NCBI GenBank assembly: GCA_052390415.1
Contig: JBQTGY010000056.1
Location: 1 to 64,000, forward strand
Direction: 5' to 3'
DNA length: 64,000 bases
DNA from: JANNWF01 sp052390415
GTDB lineage: Bacteria; Pseudomonadota; Gammaproteobacteria; Xanthomonadales; Xanthomonadaceae
Below are positions 1 to 9,386 of this stretch, piece by piece. The notes below the pieces were generated by a model that ran no database searches, was not told where the DNA came from, and worked only from the letters and a program-made list of their open reading frames with translations. Made by a program: the position numbers and the translations under genes. Position 1 is the stretch's first letter, and each line of letters begins with the position of its first letter.

Positions 1-312
1 TCCCGCTGGCGCGGCCCTCGCTTGTTCTTTGCGGCAATCGCTGCGTTGCTTCTCGCCGCAATGGGCCCACCATTCCGGCTCGTCGCGCCTTGCGCTTGCC
101 GCAAAGCCCTGCGCGATCATCCACGCCCCCTCATGAAATATCCGGGCTAAGCAGCGGTTGCGCGGCGTGCGCAATCCCCGGCGACCGACTGAGCGCGAAG
201 CAGGGATTTCGAAGAGCGTCATGCGCCGGCCTGCGGGCCGTTGCTTTGCAAACTTTCCTCGTTACTTCGAGCGTTGAAGATCGGCGACCCAGAGACGGCA
301 AAATCGAGCGCA
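1..312. other. Intergenic stretch, no gene recognised
   Basis: This stretch lies downstream of the receptor terminator. Short open frames exist on both strands (for example 90-335 plus), but their translations are rich in Arg, Ser and Ala, have no domain and no ribosome-binding site, so I do not call them. The text resembles a non-coding dispersed repeat of the kind common in Xanthomonadales, but one window cannot prove that. Confidence 0.5.
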
Positions 313-346
313 CAAAAAAAGCGGCGGGCCGGTAGGCCCGCCGCTC
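313..346 (-). terminator. Rho-independent terminator of the TonB-dependent receptor gene
   Basis: An 11-bp perfect stem (320-330 pairing with 335-345, GC-rich) closes a 4-nt loop. On the minus strand it is followed directly by a run of seven T. It sits about 25 bp past the stop of the receptor gene, in the right orientation, and is a textbook intrinsic terminator. Confidence 0.9.
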
Positions 347-370
347 AGAGTTGATGCGTGTAGCGTTTAC

Positions 371-3307
371 TTAGAACTTGACCGTGAAGCTGCTGAAGAA
401 GTAACGACCGGCCTGATCGTATCCACCCGGCGCATTACCGTTGAGCGCCAAGCTGATGCCGACCAGAGGCGGCTCTTTGTCGGCGACGTTGTTGATGCCG
501 ACGGTGAACTCGCCGTACTCGCCGATGAAAGCCGAGGCGGACAGGTCGAAGTAGCTGTAGCTGCCGATACCACCGGTGCCCAAGCATGGCAGCGAGTTGG
601 CAGGAACCACCGGCGTACCCACTGCACAGTTCAGACGCTCCGTGATGATTGGCGTACCCGCGTCGGTCTCATACGAGAGGCCGTCGAAATAGCGCCAGCG
701 CAAGCCGACCGTGTACCAGTCGCGGGCGAACCGCACATTGGTGATCGAGCGGAATTCCGGCGTCTGGCACTGCGGGTTGAGCTTGCCCACGCAGTCAAAG
801 ATTGCGTCTTCGTTGACACCCGGCAGCGGGTTGAACTCTTGTTCGAGCAAGTAGCTGCCCTGGAACGCGGTGGAGAGCGAACCGCCCAACACGTCAAAGC
901 GGTAGTTGGCGCCCAAGTCGATGCCGCGGAAGGTCTGCTCGCCGAAGTTATCGGTCAGATTACGTACGAAGCCGGCAGTGGCCGGATCGCTGCCACGGAA
1001 CAGATCGCCTGACGCGCCACGACGGATGTTTTGGCAGAGCGTAGGATTGCCGGTGCGTGCGCAGAAGTCGAGGATCGTCTGCGCGCCGATGGTGCCGATG
1101 GTCTCTTCCAGCTGGATATCGTAGTAATCGATCGTCAGTTGCAGGTTTTCGATCGGAGTGACCGCGAAGCCAAAGGTGATCGAGTCTGCCGATTCCGGCT
1201 TGAGGTTCGGGTTGCCACCGATGAACTGGTTGTACTGGGCCGCCGAATTGTTCGGGATGTTGCCGTACTGAGCCGCCGTGACGCCGGTGTTCTGGCACTG
1301 CGCCAAGGTGAATTCCGGGGTGGCGCCGGCACAACCATCCGCACCGCCGAACAACGCCAAGGACTGCACGGCGAACAGGTCGTTGGTGCCTGGCGCACGA
1401 ATTGCGTGGTTGAAACCACCACGAATACGGAAGGTACCGAAGTCCGCACCCGCACCAATCTTGTAGGTGTCGGACTTACCCGCCAACTCATAATCGGAAT
1501 TGCGGTAGCCGAGATCGACCACCAGGCTCTGCAGCATGCCAGCGTCGCTGATGATGGGAATGTTGGCTTCCGCGAACAGTTCCTTAACCTTGATTTCTGC
1601 ATCCACAGGCGTCGCCGAGCTTCCCGCGCCGGCAAAACCGCCCGTCGCCGAGATGCTGTCAGCCGCGAAGGTGTACTCGTCACGCCGCGTCTCGAAGCCC
1701 GCGACCAAGGACACCGTATCGCCCTTCGCCGAAGGCAGGCCGAAGCCAAGATCGCCGGTCACATAGGCGTTGACGACGGTCAGGGAGGTATCTGTCTCTT
1801 GGATGCTGATGCCAGCCAAGGCGTCGGCGGCGGCTTGGGTTACGCCACCCGGCACGAACACACGGTACGGAATGCAGCCAGCGAACGAACCAGTCGGGCA
1901 ACCCAGGATCGCGGAGCGGATCCGCGTGGTGATGAAATCGTTGAAGCCCTGGCTTTCGTCACTCGTGCGGCCGTACAGGAACGAAGCGTTGTAAGACCAC
2001 GAGTCGGTGATTGCACCCTCGGCACCGGCGACCACGCGGAACGCGTTATTTTCGTCGACACGGATACGCGGACCGCCCTCAACGTTGCGCTTGGCGACGT
2101 AAACATCGACCGGGCCGTCGGCCGGATCAAAACCGAGGTCCGCGCAAGCGGTACCGATCAACGGGTTGTTGCAATTGAGGCCAGAAATCAGGGTGAAGAA
2201 GGCACCGGACTCAGCGATCTGCGTCGAGTCCTGACGGTTGACCATCATCGACTCGAGGTAGGGCTTGAAGTGCTCGTTGACTTCGTACTTCAGCGACGAG
2301 CCAAAGGTATAGCGTTCATCCGGACGCTGGTAATAATTGATCGGAGCGTAGTTGTACGGCGCGCCGTAAGCGGCATTGAAGCTGCCATTGGGGTTAAGGC
2401 TGGCCGGGGTGCCCGCACCAACGCTCGGCTGATAGAAGTAGAAGTTGCCGGCCGCGTTGGTGTTGGAGCCACCACAGAAGATGCGCGGGTTACGACCGAA
2501 GCGGATTTCCTGGCCCAGGGCGCATGAAGAGTAGTCGCGCTGCCCCTGGAACAACGGATCGTTGTCACGCCAGGTCAACCATGCCATGGCGTGGCCGGCA
2601 CCGTCAGCGAAGCTGCTACCGATAGCGAGATCCACATTCTTCGAAATGCCATCGAAGCCAGAGCTGCCATCGGGGACGTTGAACCCGCGCTCGCGCAGAC
2701 GGGTCTGCATGAACTCGTTTTCATTGTCGTGCTGGTAAGCCGAATAGCCTGCGCTGATGCTCACGCCTTCAAACTCGGTGTCGAGCACGAAGTTGACAAC
2801 GCCGGCGATGGCGTCAGAACCGTAAACGGCCGATGCGCCGCCGGTCAGCACGTCAACGCGGCTGATCAGCGCGGATGGAACAATGCTGATGTCAGCCACT
2901 TCCAATGCACCAGTGGCCAGGCGGAAGCCATTGACCAAGGTGAGAGTGCGCTGCGGGCCCAGGCCACGCAGGTCGACCGTCGGGTAGCCGGTAGACGGAT
3001 TGTTGTTGAAGGAGTCAAACGCCGGCGACAGCTGCGGATACTGGTTGACCAGGTCCTCAACGCGGGTCGCGCCGGAGTACTGGAACTCTTCGCGCTGGAT
3101 TTCAACGACAGGGGAAGAGGCGGTGATGGCTTGGCTCTTGATGCGGGTACCGGTGACGGTCACCGTGTCAAGCGTTTCGGCATCAGCCTTTTCGCCTTCA
3201 TCACTCTGCGCGAACGCAGGGTTTGCAGTGAGGCTCATCAGGCCAAAGGCGCCGGCCAGAAGGCCGAGGCGCACTGCGTCGCTCAGCAGATTACGGTTGC
3301 AATTCAT
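371..3307 (-). CDS. TonB-dependent outer-membrane receptor
   Basis: This 978-residue protein has a Sec signal peptide ending near AFAQ (about residue 34), an N-terminal plug region (about 45-170) with DLRGLGPQRTLTLVNG and the VDVLTGGASAVYGSDAIAGV segment typical of the plug, and a long C-terminal beta-barrel ending in an aromatic residue (SSFTVKF). Such receptors import scarce substrates across the outer membrane using TonB energy. This subtype, with Asn/Gly-rich barrel strands and several cysteine pairs in the extracellular loops, is common in Xanthomonadales, where substrates are often oligosaccharides or peptides; the substrate here cannot be read. The start is supported by GGAGAGAG 3 nt upstream of the ATG. 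It is monocistronic, with its own terminator at 313-346. Confidence 0.93.
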   Translation of the reverse strand: MNCNRNLLSDAVRLGLLAGAFGLMSLTANPAFAQSDEGEKADAETLDTVTVTGTRIKSQAITASSPVVEIQREEFQYSGATRVEDLVNQYPQLSPAFDSFNNNPSTGYPTVDLRGLGPQRTLTLVNGFRLATGALEVADISIVPSALISRVDVLTGGASAVYGSDAIAGVVNFVLDTEFEGVSISAGYSAYQHDNENEFMQTRLRERGFNVPDGSSGFDGISKNVDLAIGSSFADGAGHAMAWLTWRDNDPLFQGQRDYSSCALGQEIRFGRNPRIFCGGSNTNAAGNFYFYQPSVGAGTPASLNPNGSFNAAYGAPYNYAPINYYQRPDERYTFGSSLKYEVNEHFKPYLESMMVNRQDSTQIAESGAFFTLISGLNCNNPLIGTACADLGFDPADGPVDVYVAKRNVEGGPRIRVDENNAFRVVAGAEGAITDSWSYNASFLYGRTSDESQGFNDFITTRIRSAILGCPTGSFAGCIPYRVFVPGGVTQAAADALAGISIQETDTSLTVVNAYVTGDLGFGLPSAKGDTVSLVAGFETRRDEYTFAADSISATGGFAGAGSSATPVDAEIKVKELFAEANIPIISDAGMLQSLVVDLGYRNSDYELAGKSDTYKIGAGADFGTFRIRGGFNHAIRAPGTNDLFAVQSLALFGGADGCAGATPEFTLAQCQNTGVTAAQYGNIPNNSAAQYNQFIGGNPNLKPESADSITFGFAVTPIENLQLTIDYYDIQLEETIGTIGAQTILDFCARTGNPTLCQNIRRGASGDLFRGSDPATAGFVRNLTDNFGEQTFRGIDLGANYRFDVLGGSLSTAFQGSYLLEQEFNPLPGVNEDAIFDCVGKLNPQCQTPEFRSITNVRFARDWYTVGLRWRYFDGLSYETDAGTPIITERLNCAVGTPVVPANSLPCLGTGGIGSYSYFDLSASAFIGEYGEFTVGINNVADKEPPLVGISLALNGNAPGGYDQAGRYFFSSFTVKF

Positions 3308-3564
3308 TCGCTCTCTCCAACGTCAGAGGGTAATTACTTGATACAGCTTCAGGATCAGCAATGCGGATCAGAAAGGGTTGAGTCTTCCGGTCCTTGGAAG
3401 TACCGGCCCAGCAGGTATGGCCTGTCTTGGGCACACGGGTGCGGCGGAGTCTATCAACAAATATTTAACAGCGAAACCCCGACGCAACGTCACTGTTGCT
3501 ATTTTGCAACAATCGCTGCTGACCCGCTGGCTGATCGCAACTCTGGACCTCGATTACCTTGGCA
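3308..3564. promoter_or_regulatory. Upstream region of the TonB-dependent receptor
   Basis: This 257-bp gap separates the receptor start from the stop of the DUF4097 gene, both on the minus strand, and must hold the receptor promoter. A short inverted repeat (GTTGC, 6-nt spacer, GCAAC on the minus strand, near 3493-3512) and an AT-rich patch near 3460-3472 are visible. I could not pick a convincing -35/-10 pair. Confidence 0.4.
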
Positions 3565-4488
3565 CTACTTGGAGCGCACACGGATGCCGCCCGAAAATGA
3601 CTCCACGCGGATGTCGCCGTTGCCGTCAAGCAACTGCGTGTCAAGGTGGGCGCCTGGTCCGAGTTCTTCACGTTCGACCCTACCCACGTCGCTGCTGAGG
3701 TCGCCACTGAATGTCTCCGCGCGCAAACGGGCGGAGGTTCCCGGCGCAAGATTCAATTGAACGTCACCACTCAGACTCTCGATATCAAAGCGCGCGCCCC
3801 CCACCGCTTGCGCGGTCAACAGCAGATCGCCGGACACGGTGGACACCTGCAATCGTTGCAATGCGTTTTGTGCCTTCACGATCACATCCCCGGAAACCGA
3901 TTCAGCCACCAATCGCTCCGTGACCGTCGCGTCGATGCTCACTCGGCCGCTGACGGATTGCACGCTGGCGTTGCTGGCGCTGCCATCGATTTCAATCGCA
4001 CCGCTCACGGTTTCGATCTCCAGCTCGGCGGCGGTGCCGGCATACTCGATCCGGCCGCTGACGCTATTGATTTCGCTGTGCTGCCCGCCTACGCCGACAA
4101 CCTCGACATGCGCTGAAACACTACTGACGTCGACCGACACGCTGGCCGGGAGTTGTATTCGCAGATCACTGCTCTCCGCCTTGCTGCCGCCCCAGCCACT
4201 AAACCAGCCGCCACCAGACTCGGGGTATTCGACTTCAATTGAGAGGTGCTGCCCATCGCCAACGATTTTCAAGCCCTTTACCCCTTCGCCCAAGGTGCCG
4301 GTGATGGCGACGTCGGAGCGATTGCTGGCTTCGACGCGAATGCTTCCGCGTACGTTTTCAATCTCGACGGTGCCGTCTGCCGCAATTTCCCGAGTTTCGT
4401 TGATCGGCTCACTCGCTTGCGCAGGAGTGACCATGAATAGGGTGAAAGCCAAAAGAGCGGTGATTGCGGCGGAGGTAATGGTGCGCAT
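3565..4488 (-). CDS. Exported DUF4097-family beta-repeat protein
   Basis: This protein of about 307 residues has a signal peptide (MRTITSAAITALLAFTLF, cleavage near AQA). Its body is a ladder of short beta repeats with recurrent VSG/FSG turns (SVSGRI, TVSGAI, SVSGRV, SVSGDV, TVSGDL, SLSGDV, TFSGDL, SFSGGI), the signature of the DUF4097 putative adhesin family. The open frame extends 36 bp further upstream, but the ATG at 4488 is preceded by AAGGA at good spacing, so I place the start there. It is the third gene of a sigma / anti-sigma-like / DUF4097 unit. Family members commonly sit with such regulators and are thought to act at the cell envelope; the exact role is unknown. Confidence 0.85.
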   Translation of the reverse strand: MRTITSAAITALLAFTLFMVTPAQASEPINETREIAADGTVEIENVRGSIRVEASNRSDVAITGTLGEGVKGLKIVGDGQHLSIEVEYPESGGGWFSGWGGSKAESSDLRIQLPASVSVDVSSVSAHVEVVGVGGQHSEINSVSGRIEYAGTAAELEIETVSGAIEIDGSASNASVQSVSGRVSIDATVTERLVAESVSGDVIVKAQNALQRLQVSTVSGDLLLTAQAVGGARFDIESLSGDVQLNLAPGTSARLRAETFSGDLSSDVGRVEREELGPGAHLDTQLLDGNGDIRVESFSGGIRVRSK

Positions 4489-4511
4489 GCTGAAGTTCCT
4501 TGAACGAATGA

Positions 4512-5018
4512 CTAACTTAGCCACGTGGGGCGACTGAGCTGCAGACGGCGCGCATATACACGGCGCAGCTGCCCGAGCAGAAATTTGGATTGCGGCTGCT
4601 GGCGCAAGGCGACCTGTAGTTGCTCGGCGCTGCTATCGAGCTGATTCAGGGTAGTTTGCAGTTCAGACGGCACCGGCACCGGAGGCAAACTGGTCAGCGC
4701 CGCGCGATACTCAAGCGCCAGCCCATCGGCGTTGCGTGAGAGCAGGCTGGCGGACTCCGCGTATTGCGGTTGGCGGGGATTGCTGGTGCCATCCCTGCCA
4801 TCCTTCGAACTGTTCGTTACGCCTATCAGCAAGGCGGCGAAGACTGCACTGGCAGCCAAAGCAGGGGCCAGCCAGTGGTGTCGAGACAGTCCGGGTGACG
4901 CTGAGACGGGCGCTGATTCGCTCGCGATGCGCTCTGCAATGCCGGCCCACAAGTCGCGGCTGGGTTCACGCTCACGGCGCAATTCACGAAGTTGTCGGCG
5001 CAATTCGAACTCGTTCAT
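4512..5018 (-). CDS. Single-pass membrane protein, probable anti-sigma factor
   Basis: This 168-residue protein has a charged cytoplasmic N-terminus (MNEFELRRQLRELRRERE, then RDLWAGIAERI), one transmembrane segment at about residues 48-66 (WLAPALAASAVFAALLIGV), and a periplasmic tail of about 100 residues. The start at 5018 has GGAGGAAACCG before it and overlaps the sigma-factor stop by 4 bp (ATGA), indicating translational coupling. Position, topology and coupling argue for an anti-sigma factor. No zinc-binding HxxxCxxC motif is visible, so it would be a non-ZAS type. The assignment rests on context, not on a recognised domain. Confidence 0.75.
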   Translation of the reverse strand: MNEFELRRQLRELRREREPSRDLWAGIAERIASESAPVSASPGLSRHHWLAPALAASAVFAALLIGVTNSSKDGRDGTSNPRQPQYAESASLLSRNADGLALEYRAALTSLPPVPVPSELQTTLNQLDSSAEQLQVALRQQPQSKFLLGQLRRVYARRLQLSRPTWLS

Positions 5019-5590
5019 CGGTTTCCTCCCAAATGTTGCCGAAGCAGACCGCGGGCGCGATGTAGCTGCGCCTTTGAGCTGCCTACAGCCATTTCCAGTT
5101 GCACGGCGATTTCTTCGTGCGTCCAACCTTCGATATCGAACAGGATCAATACGGCACGGGCCCGAGGTGGCAGACGCGTGACCAAGGCACTCAGGTCGAT
5201 ACCCAGGCTTGGTTCGGCCGCCACACTGGCATGCAATTCGAGGCTGTCGTCCGTCGTTTCATTGGCGACACCGCCCGCACGGCGGCGCACATCCATCAAG
5301 GCGGTATTGATGGCAAGCCGGTACAACCAGGTGCCAAACGCGCTTTCACCGCGAAAGCTGGGCAAAGCCTGCCACGCGCGCACGAAGGCGTCTTGGGTCA
5401 GTTCTTCGGCGCGCGCGTCAGAACCGCCGAGCAAGCGCCAAATAGCGCCATGCACACGCCTCACATGGCGACGGTACAGCTGTTCGAACGCTGCCTGATT
5501 GCCAGCGGCCGCCCGTTGAACCAGCGCGGCATCGGCGTCGGCCGCGACATCGGAAAGAGTCTGATCTGAAGTAGGAAGCATGGCGAGCAT
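5015..5590 (-). CDS. ECF-family RNA polymerase sigma factor
   Basis: This 191-residue protein has sigma region 2 at about residues 22-92 (AAFEQLYRRHVRRVHGAIWRL, then AEELTQDAFVRAWQALPSF and GTWLYRLAINTALMDVRR) and region 4 at about 130-185 (LPPRARAVLILFDIEGWTHEEIA, then SSKAQLHRARGLLRQHL). The acidic AEELTQD core of region 2.2 is intact, unlike in the second sigma-like protein at 42.9 kb. It heads the operon with the membrane anti-sigma candidate and the DUF4097 protein. ATG codons at 5590 and 5581 are both possible starts. It probably directs an envelope-linked regulon and may control its own operon; the target promoter is not identified. Confidence 0.92.
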   Translation of the reverse strand: MLAMLPTSDQTLSDVAADADAALVQRAAAGNQAAFEQLYRRHVRRVHGAIWRLLGGSDARAEELTQDAFVRAWQALPSFRGESAFGTWLYRLAINTALMDVRRRAGGVANETTDDSLELHASVAAEPSLGIDLSALVTRLPPRARAVLILFDIEGWTHEEIAVQLEMAVGSSKAQLHRARGLLRQHLGGNR

Positions 5591-5661
5591 GATCCGTCGG
5601 ATGCGAAATGCAGCGCGAGGGTTTAGTTGCCGAACTGCAACCGACGCCGAACGGCAGATCT

Positions 5662-6591
5662 TCAGCCGCTGGGCAGGCGGCCTTGCGCGTGGGATGCAAA
5701 CGGAGCCGCCACGCTGACGGTGGCGAAATGGATATCGACGATGTCGTCGACATCATTGGCATACCCACCCGCCATGCAGATGGCTATCGGCAAACCCACG
5801 CGTTGGGCGGCCGCAAGCACCATGTGATCGCGCTGCGCGAGACCTGGCTTGCTCATCGCCAGCAAGCCGAGGCGATCACCGACATACGGGTCAGCGCCGG
5901 CCAAATAGATGATCGCATCGGCCTGCGCCCGCTCGAGTGCGACGGGCAGCCAACGCGCGAGGCAGTCCAGATAACGAGCGTCATCCATGCCGCTGGGCAA
6001 GGCAACATCCAGATCCGACGGTGGCTTGTTGGCGGGGTAGTTGCGTTCCGCGTGCATCGAAAACGTGAAAATGTTGGCGTCGTTGGCACACAGCAGCGCG
6101 CTGCCGTCGCCTTGGTGCACGTCAAGGTCGATGATCAAGAGGCGGTGTGCCAGACCTGCATGCTGCACATGGCGGGCGGCAATCACCGCATCGTTGAAGA
6201 CGCAGTAGCCGCCGCCTCGATCGAAGGCCGCGTGGTGGGTGCCGCCCGCCAGGTTGACGGCGACACGCTCGCCGCCTATGGCAGCCCGCAGGGCGGCGAT
6301 GGTTCCGCCTGACGAACGCCGTGAGCGTTCGACCATGGCGGAGGACCAGGGAAACCCGATCCGCCGCATCTCGGTCGCGCTGACCTCGCCAGTAAGCATA
6401 CGCGCGACGTAGTGGGGGCAATGCACGCGCAAGAGATCAGCTTCGCTGGCGGCTGCAGGTTCGACAAGATTGATGGCGAGGCGCGACGCGGCGGCCATTA
6501 CGCGCGCATGCAGGCGCGCGTACTTGTCCATGGGGAACCGATGCTCAGGCGGCAGCGGCAGAACGAAGTGGTGACAGTAGAACGCCAGCAC
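5662..6591 (-). CDS. Histone deacetylase family protein (class II-like amidohydrolase)
   Basis: This 309-residue protein has the arginase/deacetylase fold signatures. The catalytic His pair is in NLAGGTHHAAFDRGGGYCVF, zinc ligands are in LLIIDLDVHQGDGSA (Asp, x, His), and a later ligand Asp is in YLAGADPYVGDRLG. The N-terminus (FYCHHFVLPLPPEHRFPMDKY) matches the bacterial deacetylase type often annotated as a deacetylase or acetylpolyamine hydrolase. In bacteria such enzymes remove acyl groups from small amines or proteins; the substrate is not known. It lies between pckG and the sigma operon on the same strand, with short gaps that do not indicate a functional link. Confidence 0.88.
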   Translation of the reverse strand: MLAFYCHHFVLPLPPEHRFPMDKYARLHARVMAAASRLAINLVEPAAASEADLLRVHCPHYVARMLTGEVSATEMRRIGFPWSSAMVERSRRSSGGTIAALRAAIGGERVAVNLAGGTHHAAFDRGGGYCVFNDAVIAARHVQHAGLAHRLLIIDLDVHQGDGSALLCANDANIFTFSMHAERNYPANKPPSDLDVALPSGMDDARYLDCLARWLPVALERAQADAIIYLAGADPYVGDRLGLLAMSKPGLAQRDHMVLAAAQRVGLPIAICMAGGYANDVDDIVDIHFATVSVAAPFASHAQGRLPSG

Positions 6592-6634
6592 GAGGATGTC
6601 GCGAAAACAGAATCCCGCTGTGGGACTTGGCCCG

Positions 6635-8422
6635 TCAGGCGACTGCTGCCCGGCGCATGTTCATGTTGGCTTGCTGGTCGCCTAGCGCGTGAGCGATGCG
6701 GTTGATTTCGGCGGTAAAGGTGGCCGGGGAGCGCTCACCAAACTCAGCGAGGAAGGCGCTGATTGCTTCCAGCTCGGCCTGCCAGCCCTGATTATCAACA
6801 TGCAACAGCGTCTCGACAGACTTCGGAGTCAGGTTGAGACCCTCCAGTCGCAGGTCACTCACTTTCGGCAAGTAGCCAATGGCTGTCGACACCGCTTCCA
6901 CCCGATTCTCGACCCGCGCCAACATCCATTCCAATACCCGCAGGTTGTCGCCGAAGCCGGGCCAGATGAACTTGCCATCACTGGCCTTGCGAAACCAATT
7001 GACGTGAAAAACCTGCGGCAGCTTGGCGCCGGGGGTGTCGAAGCTGAGCCAATGCGCGAAGTAATCGCCAAAGTTGTAACCGCAGAACGGCTTCATTGCC
7101 ATCGGATCGCGGCGGACCACGCCTACCGCTCCGGTCGCGGCAGCGGTGGTTTCCGATGCCATCGAGGCGCCAACCAACACACCATGGCTCCAGTCACGCG
7201 CTTGGAATACCAAGGGCACCAAAGAATCGCGGCGACCTCCGAACACGATGGCCGAAATAGGCACGCCCTGTGCATCTTCGGCGCGCGGACTGAAACTGGG
7301 GCACTGTTTTGCGCTCACCGTGAAGCGCGAATTGGGATGTGCCGCCGGTCCGTTGGTGAGATCGTAGTCACGGCCACGCCAATCGGTGACCGGAGTGCCC
7401 GGCAGTCCCTCCCACCACGGCTGGTTGTCAGCCGTCAACCCGACATTCGTAAATATCGCGTCGTGGCCCAATGCCGCCAGCGCATTGGGATTGGTCTTGT
7501 CGCTGGTGCCCGGCGCGACGCCGAAGAACCCTGCTTCCGGATTGATGGCCCAGAGTCGGCCATCAACACCCGGCCGCGTCCAGCAAATGTCGTCGCCCAC
7601 CGTCCAGATCTTCCAACCCGCCTCGCGATAGCCTTCCGGCGGGATGAGCATGGCAAGGTTGGTCTTGCCGCAGGCACTGGGAAACGCCGCAGCGATGTAA
7701 TGCGTCGCTCCCGCCGGATTCTCGACACCCAGAATCAACATGTGTTCGGCCAGCCAGCCTTCGTCGCGCGCCTGCGAACTAGCGATGCGCAGCGCGTGAC
7801 ACTTCTTCCCCAGCAAAGCATTGCCACCATATCCAGAGCCAAACGATTTGATCGTCAACTCGGCCGGGAAATGCATGATGAAACGACGCTCGGGATCCAG
7901 ATCGCCGATTGAATGCAGGCCGCGAACGAAGGTGCCTTCACGCTCGATCCGCGCCAGCGCTGCCGCGCCCATCCGCGTCATGATCCGCATGTTCGCCGCC
8001 ACGTAAGCGCTATCGGTAATCTCGACCCCACAGCGCGCCAGCGGAGAGTCAATCGGACCCATGCAGTAGGGCACCACATAAAGCGTGCGCCCACGCATGC
8101 AGCCCGCAAACAATGCATCCATCTTGGCGTGCGCTTCCGCAGGTGCCATCCAGGGATTGTTCGGGCCAGCGTCCTCGCGATCGGCAGTGCATACGTATGT
8201 CAGGTGTTCGACGCGCGCAACGTCCCCCGGATGCGAACGATGCAGGTAGGATCGCGGATGGGTCTCCGAATTGAGCGCCAGCAGATCGCCGGTCGCCAAC
8301 ATGCCGTCAACCAGCGTTTGATACTCCGCCTCCGATCCGTCACACCAGTGGATCGTCTGCGGTTGGGTCAGCTGCGCAACGGTGTCGACCCACAGGTTGA
8401 GGGCAGCAAGCTGGCTTGACAT
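6635..8422 (-). CDS. pckG: Phosphoenolpyruvate carboxykinase (GTP)
   Basis: PckG decarboxylates and phosphorylates oxaloacetate to phosphoenolpyruvate with GTP, the entry step of gluconeogenesis. The 595-residue product has the expected family length, the P-loop (AAFPSACGKTNLAML), the metal/substrate regions (MHFPAELTIKSFGSGYGGNA, KIWTVGDDICW) and the C-terminal nucleotide region with HVNWFRK and FIWPGFGDNLRVLEWML. The open frame runs 66 bp further upstream, but family proteins begin at a sequence like MSSQLAALNLWVD, so the ATG at 8422 is preferred. It stands alone, consistent with regulation as a separate unit for growth on acids. Confidence 0.95.
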   Translation of the reverse strand: MSSQLAALNLWVDTVAQLTQPQTIHWCDGSEAEYQTLVDGMLATGDLLALNSETHPRSYLHRSHPGDVARVEHLTYVCTADREDAGPNNPWMAPAEAHAKMDALFAGCMRGRTLYVVPYCMGPIDSPLARCGVEITDSAYVAANMRIMTRMGAAALARIEREGTFVRGLHSIGDLDPERRFIMHFPAELTIKSFGSGYGGNALLGKKCHALRIASSQARDEGWLAEHMLILGVENPAGATHYIAAAFPSACGKTNLAMLIPPEGYREAGWKIWTVGDDICWTRPGVDGRLWAINPEAGFFGVAPGTSDKTNPNALAALGHDAIFTNVGLTADNQPWWEGLPGTPVTDWRGRDYDLTNGPAAHPNSRFTVSAKQCPSFSPRAEDAQGVPISAIVFGGRRDSLVPLVFQARDWSHGVLVGASMASETTAAATGAVGVVRRDPMAMKPFCGYNFGDYFAHWLSFDTPGAKLPQVFHVNWFRKASDGKFIWPGFGDNLRVLEWMLARVENRVEAVSTAIGYLPKVSDLRLEGLNLTPKSVETLLHVDNQGWQAELEAISAFLAEFGERSPATFTAEINRIAHALGDQQANMNMRRAAVA

Positions 8423-8727
8423 GAGTATGGAAGGCTCCACGGCGAATGCGCCGATTGGGTGAGGTTTGGCAAGCTCAAAAGCCGGCAAGGTGCGGCGGCT
8501 TGCGCTGAAGTTGAGCGGAGATTTTAGCCGCGCTGGAACCGGATTCGATGTCTACCGGTGGAACAGCCGCGCCTCATTTCACCTCGACCGCCACCATCAT
8601 GGGCTGGACTTCGGGCGCTGTGACCGAAGCCCTCCGGCGCTTGAGTGGCGCAGAAGAACACGAACACTCAAAGCGTCGTCAAGCATGACGTTTGCGGCGG
8701 GCTCACGGCGCAATGCACGTGGTCACT
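8423..8727. other. Intergenic region upstream of pckG
   Basis: This gap of about 300 bp lies between the pckG start and the tetR stop, both on the minus strand, and must contain the pckG promoter. A small hairpin (CGTCA, AGCA, TGACG near 8675-8690) is visible. I see no convincing gene and no clear consensus promoter. Confidence 0.4.
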
Positions 8728-9309
8728 TCAGGGGATCAGCGTGTTCACCACGTGCGCAACGTAGGCGTCAAAATCCTCGTGACTCAAGCGCGGTTGCTTG
8801 AGTTGCAGCGACAGTTGCAGGAATCCAACATAGGCGGCATAGGTGAGCCGCGCGCGTTGCTGGGCTTCCGCTCGGGGCATGCCGATTTGTCGAAACGCCA
8901 GGCTGAGATAGTCGAGGCGCCGCTTCGATACGCGCTCCATCACGGGTTGCACCAGCGGGTGATCCAGGGCTTTCAGAAGCTCCGAATAGATAATGTGTCC
9001 CTTGGCTTCAACGGCAACGCGACGAAACAGCTCGTTCATGCGTTCACGCGGATCGGCAATGCCTTCCAATCGCGCAAATACTTCTTCCAGTTCGGTCTGC
9101 TCCCACCGCTCCAGCGCGGCGGCCAACAGGGCATCGCGGGAAGGGAAGTGCCAGTAAAAACTTCCCTTGGTGACATTCAGTCGCCGCGCCAGTGGCTCGA
9201 CGGCGACACCCGCGACACCCACTTCGGAAAGCAAGTCGAGGGCCGCTTGCGCCCAGTCGCCTGCAGACAAGCGGGGGGCGCGTTCAGTTTTGTTGAGGAC
9301 TGTTGACAT
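8728..9309 (-). CDS. TetR-family regulator, probable repressor of the adjacent fatty-acid operon
   Basis: This 193-residue protein has an N-terminal TetR DNA-binding domain (about 17-65) whose recognition helix is in VEPLARRLNVTKGSFYWHF, followed by a helical ligand-binding domain. It is divergent from the hydrolase / fadE / DUF4442 operon. Two near-identical 18-bp palindromes lie in the shared promoter region, one overlapping the likely tetR -10 box. By analogy with TetR-type fatty-acid regulators such as FadR of Bacillus or PsrA of Pseudomonas, it probably senses acyl-CoA or a related lipid and represses both transcripts. The ligand is inferred from the neighbours only. Confidence 0.9.
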   Translation of the reverse strand: MSTVLNKTERAPRLSAGDWAQAALDLLSEVGVAGVAVEPLARRLNVTKGSFYWHFPSRDALLAAALERWEQTELEEVFARLEGIADPRERMNELFRRVAVEAKGHIIYSELLKALDHPLVQPVMERVSKRRLDYLSLAFRQIGMPRAEAQQRARLTYAAYVGFLQLSLQLKQPRLSHEDFDAYVAHVVNTLIP

Positions 9310-9386
9310 GTGGCGAGTCTAGCGATGCGGGCCGCTGGTGCAAGCCGCACACTCCGGATTCAAGTTCAGGAAAACGCGTGACCCGT

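Noticed and set aside
90..335. 81-codon frame at the window start
   Set aside because: It runs into the receptor terminator, lacks a ribosome-binding site and has no recognisable sequence.
1031..2527. 498-residue plus-strand open frame
   Set aside because: It is the antisense of the TonB-dependent receptor, whose plug and barrel motifs are unambiguous. The antisense translation has no domain or signal.
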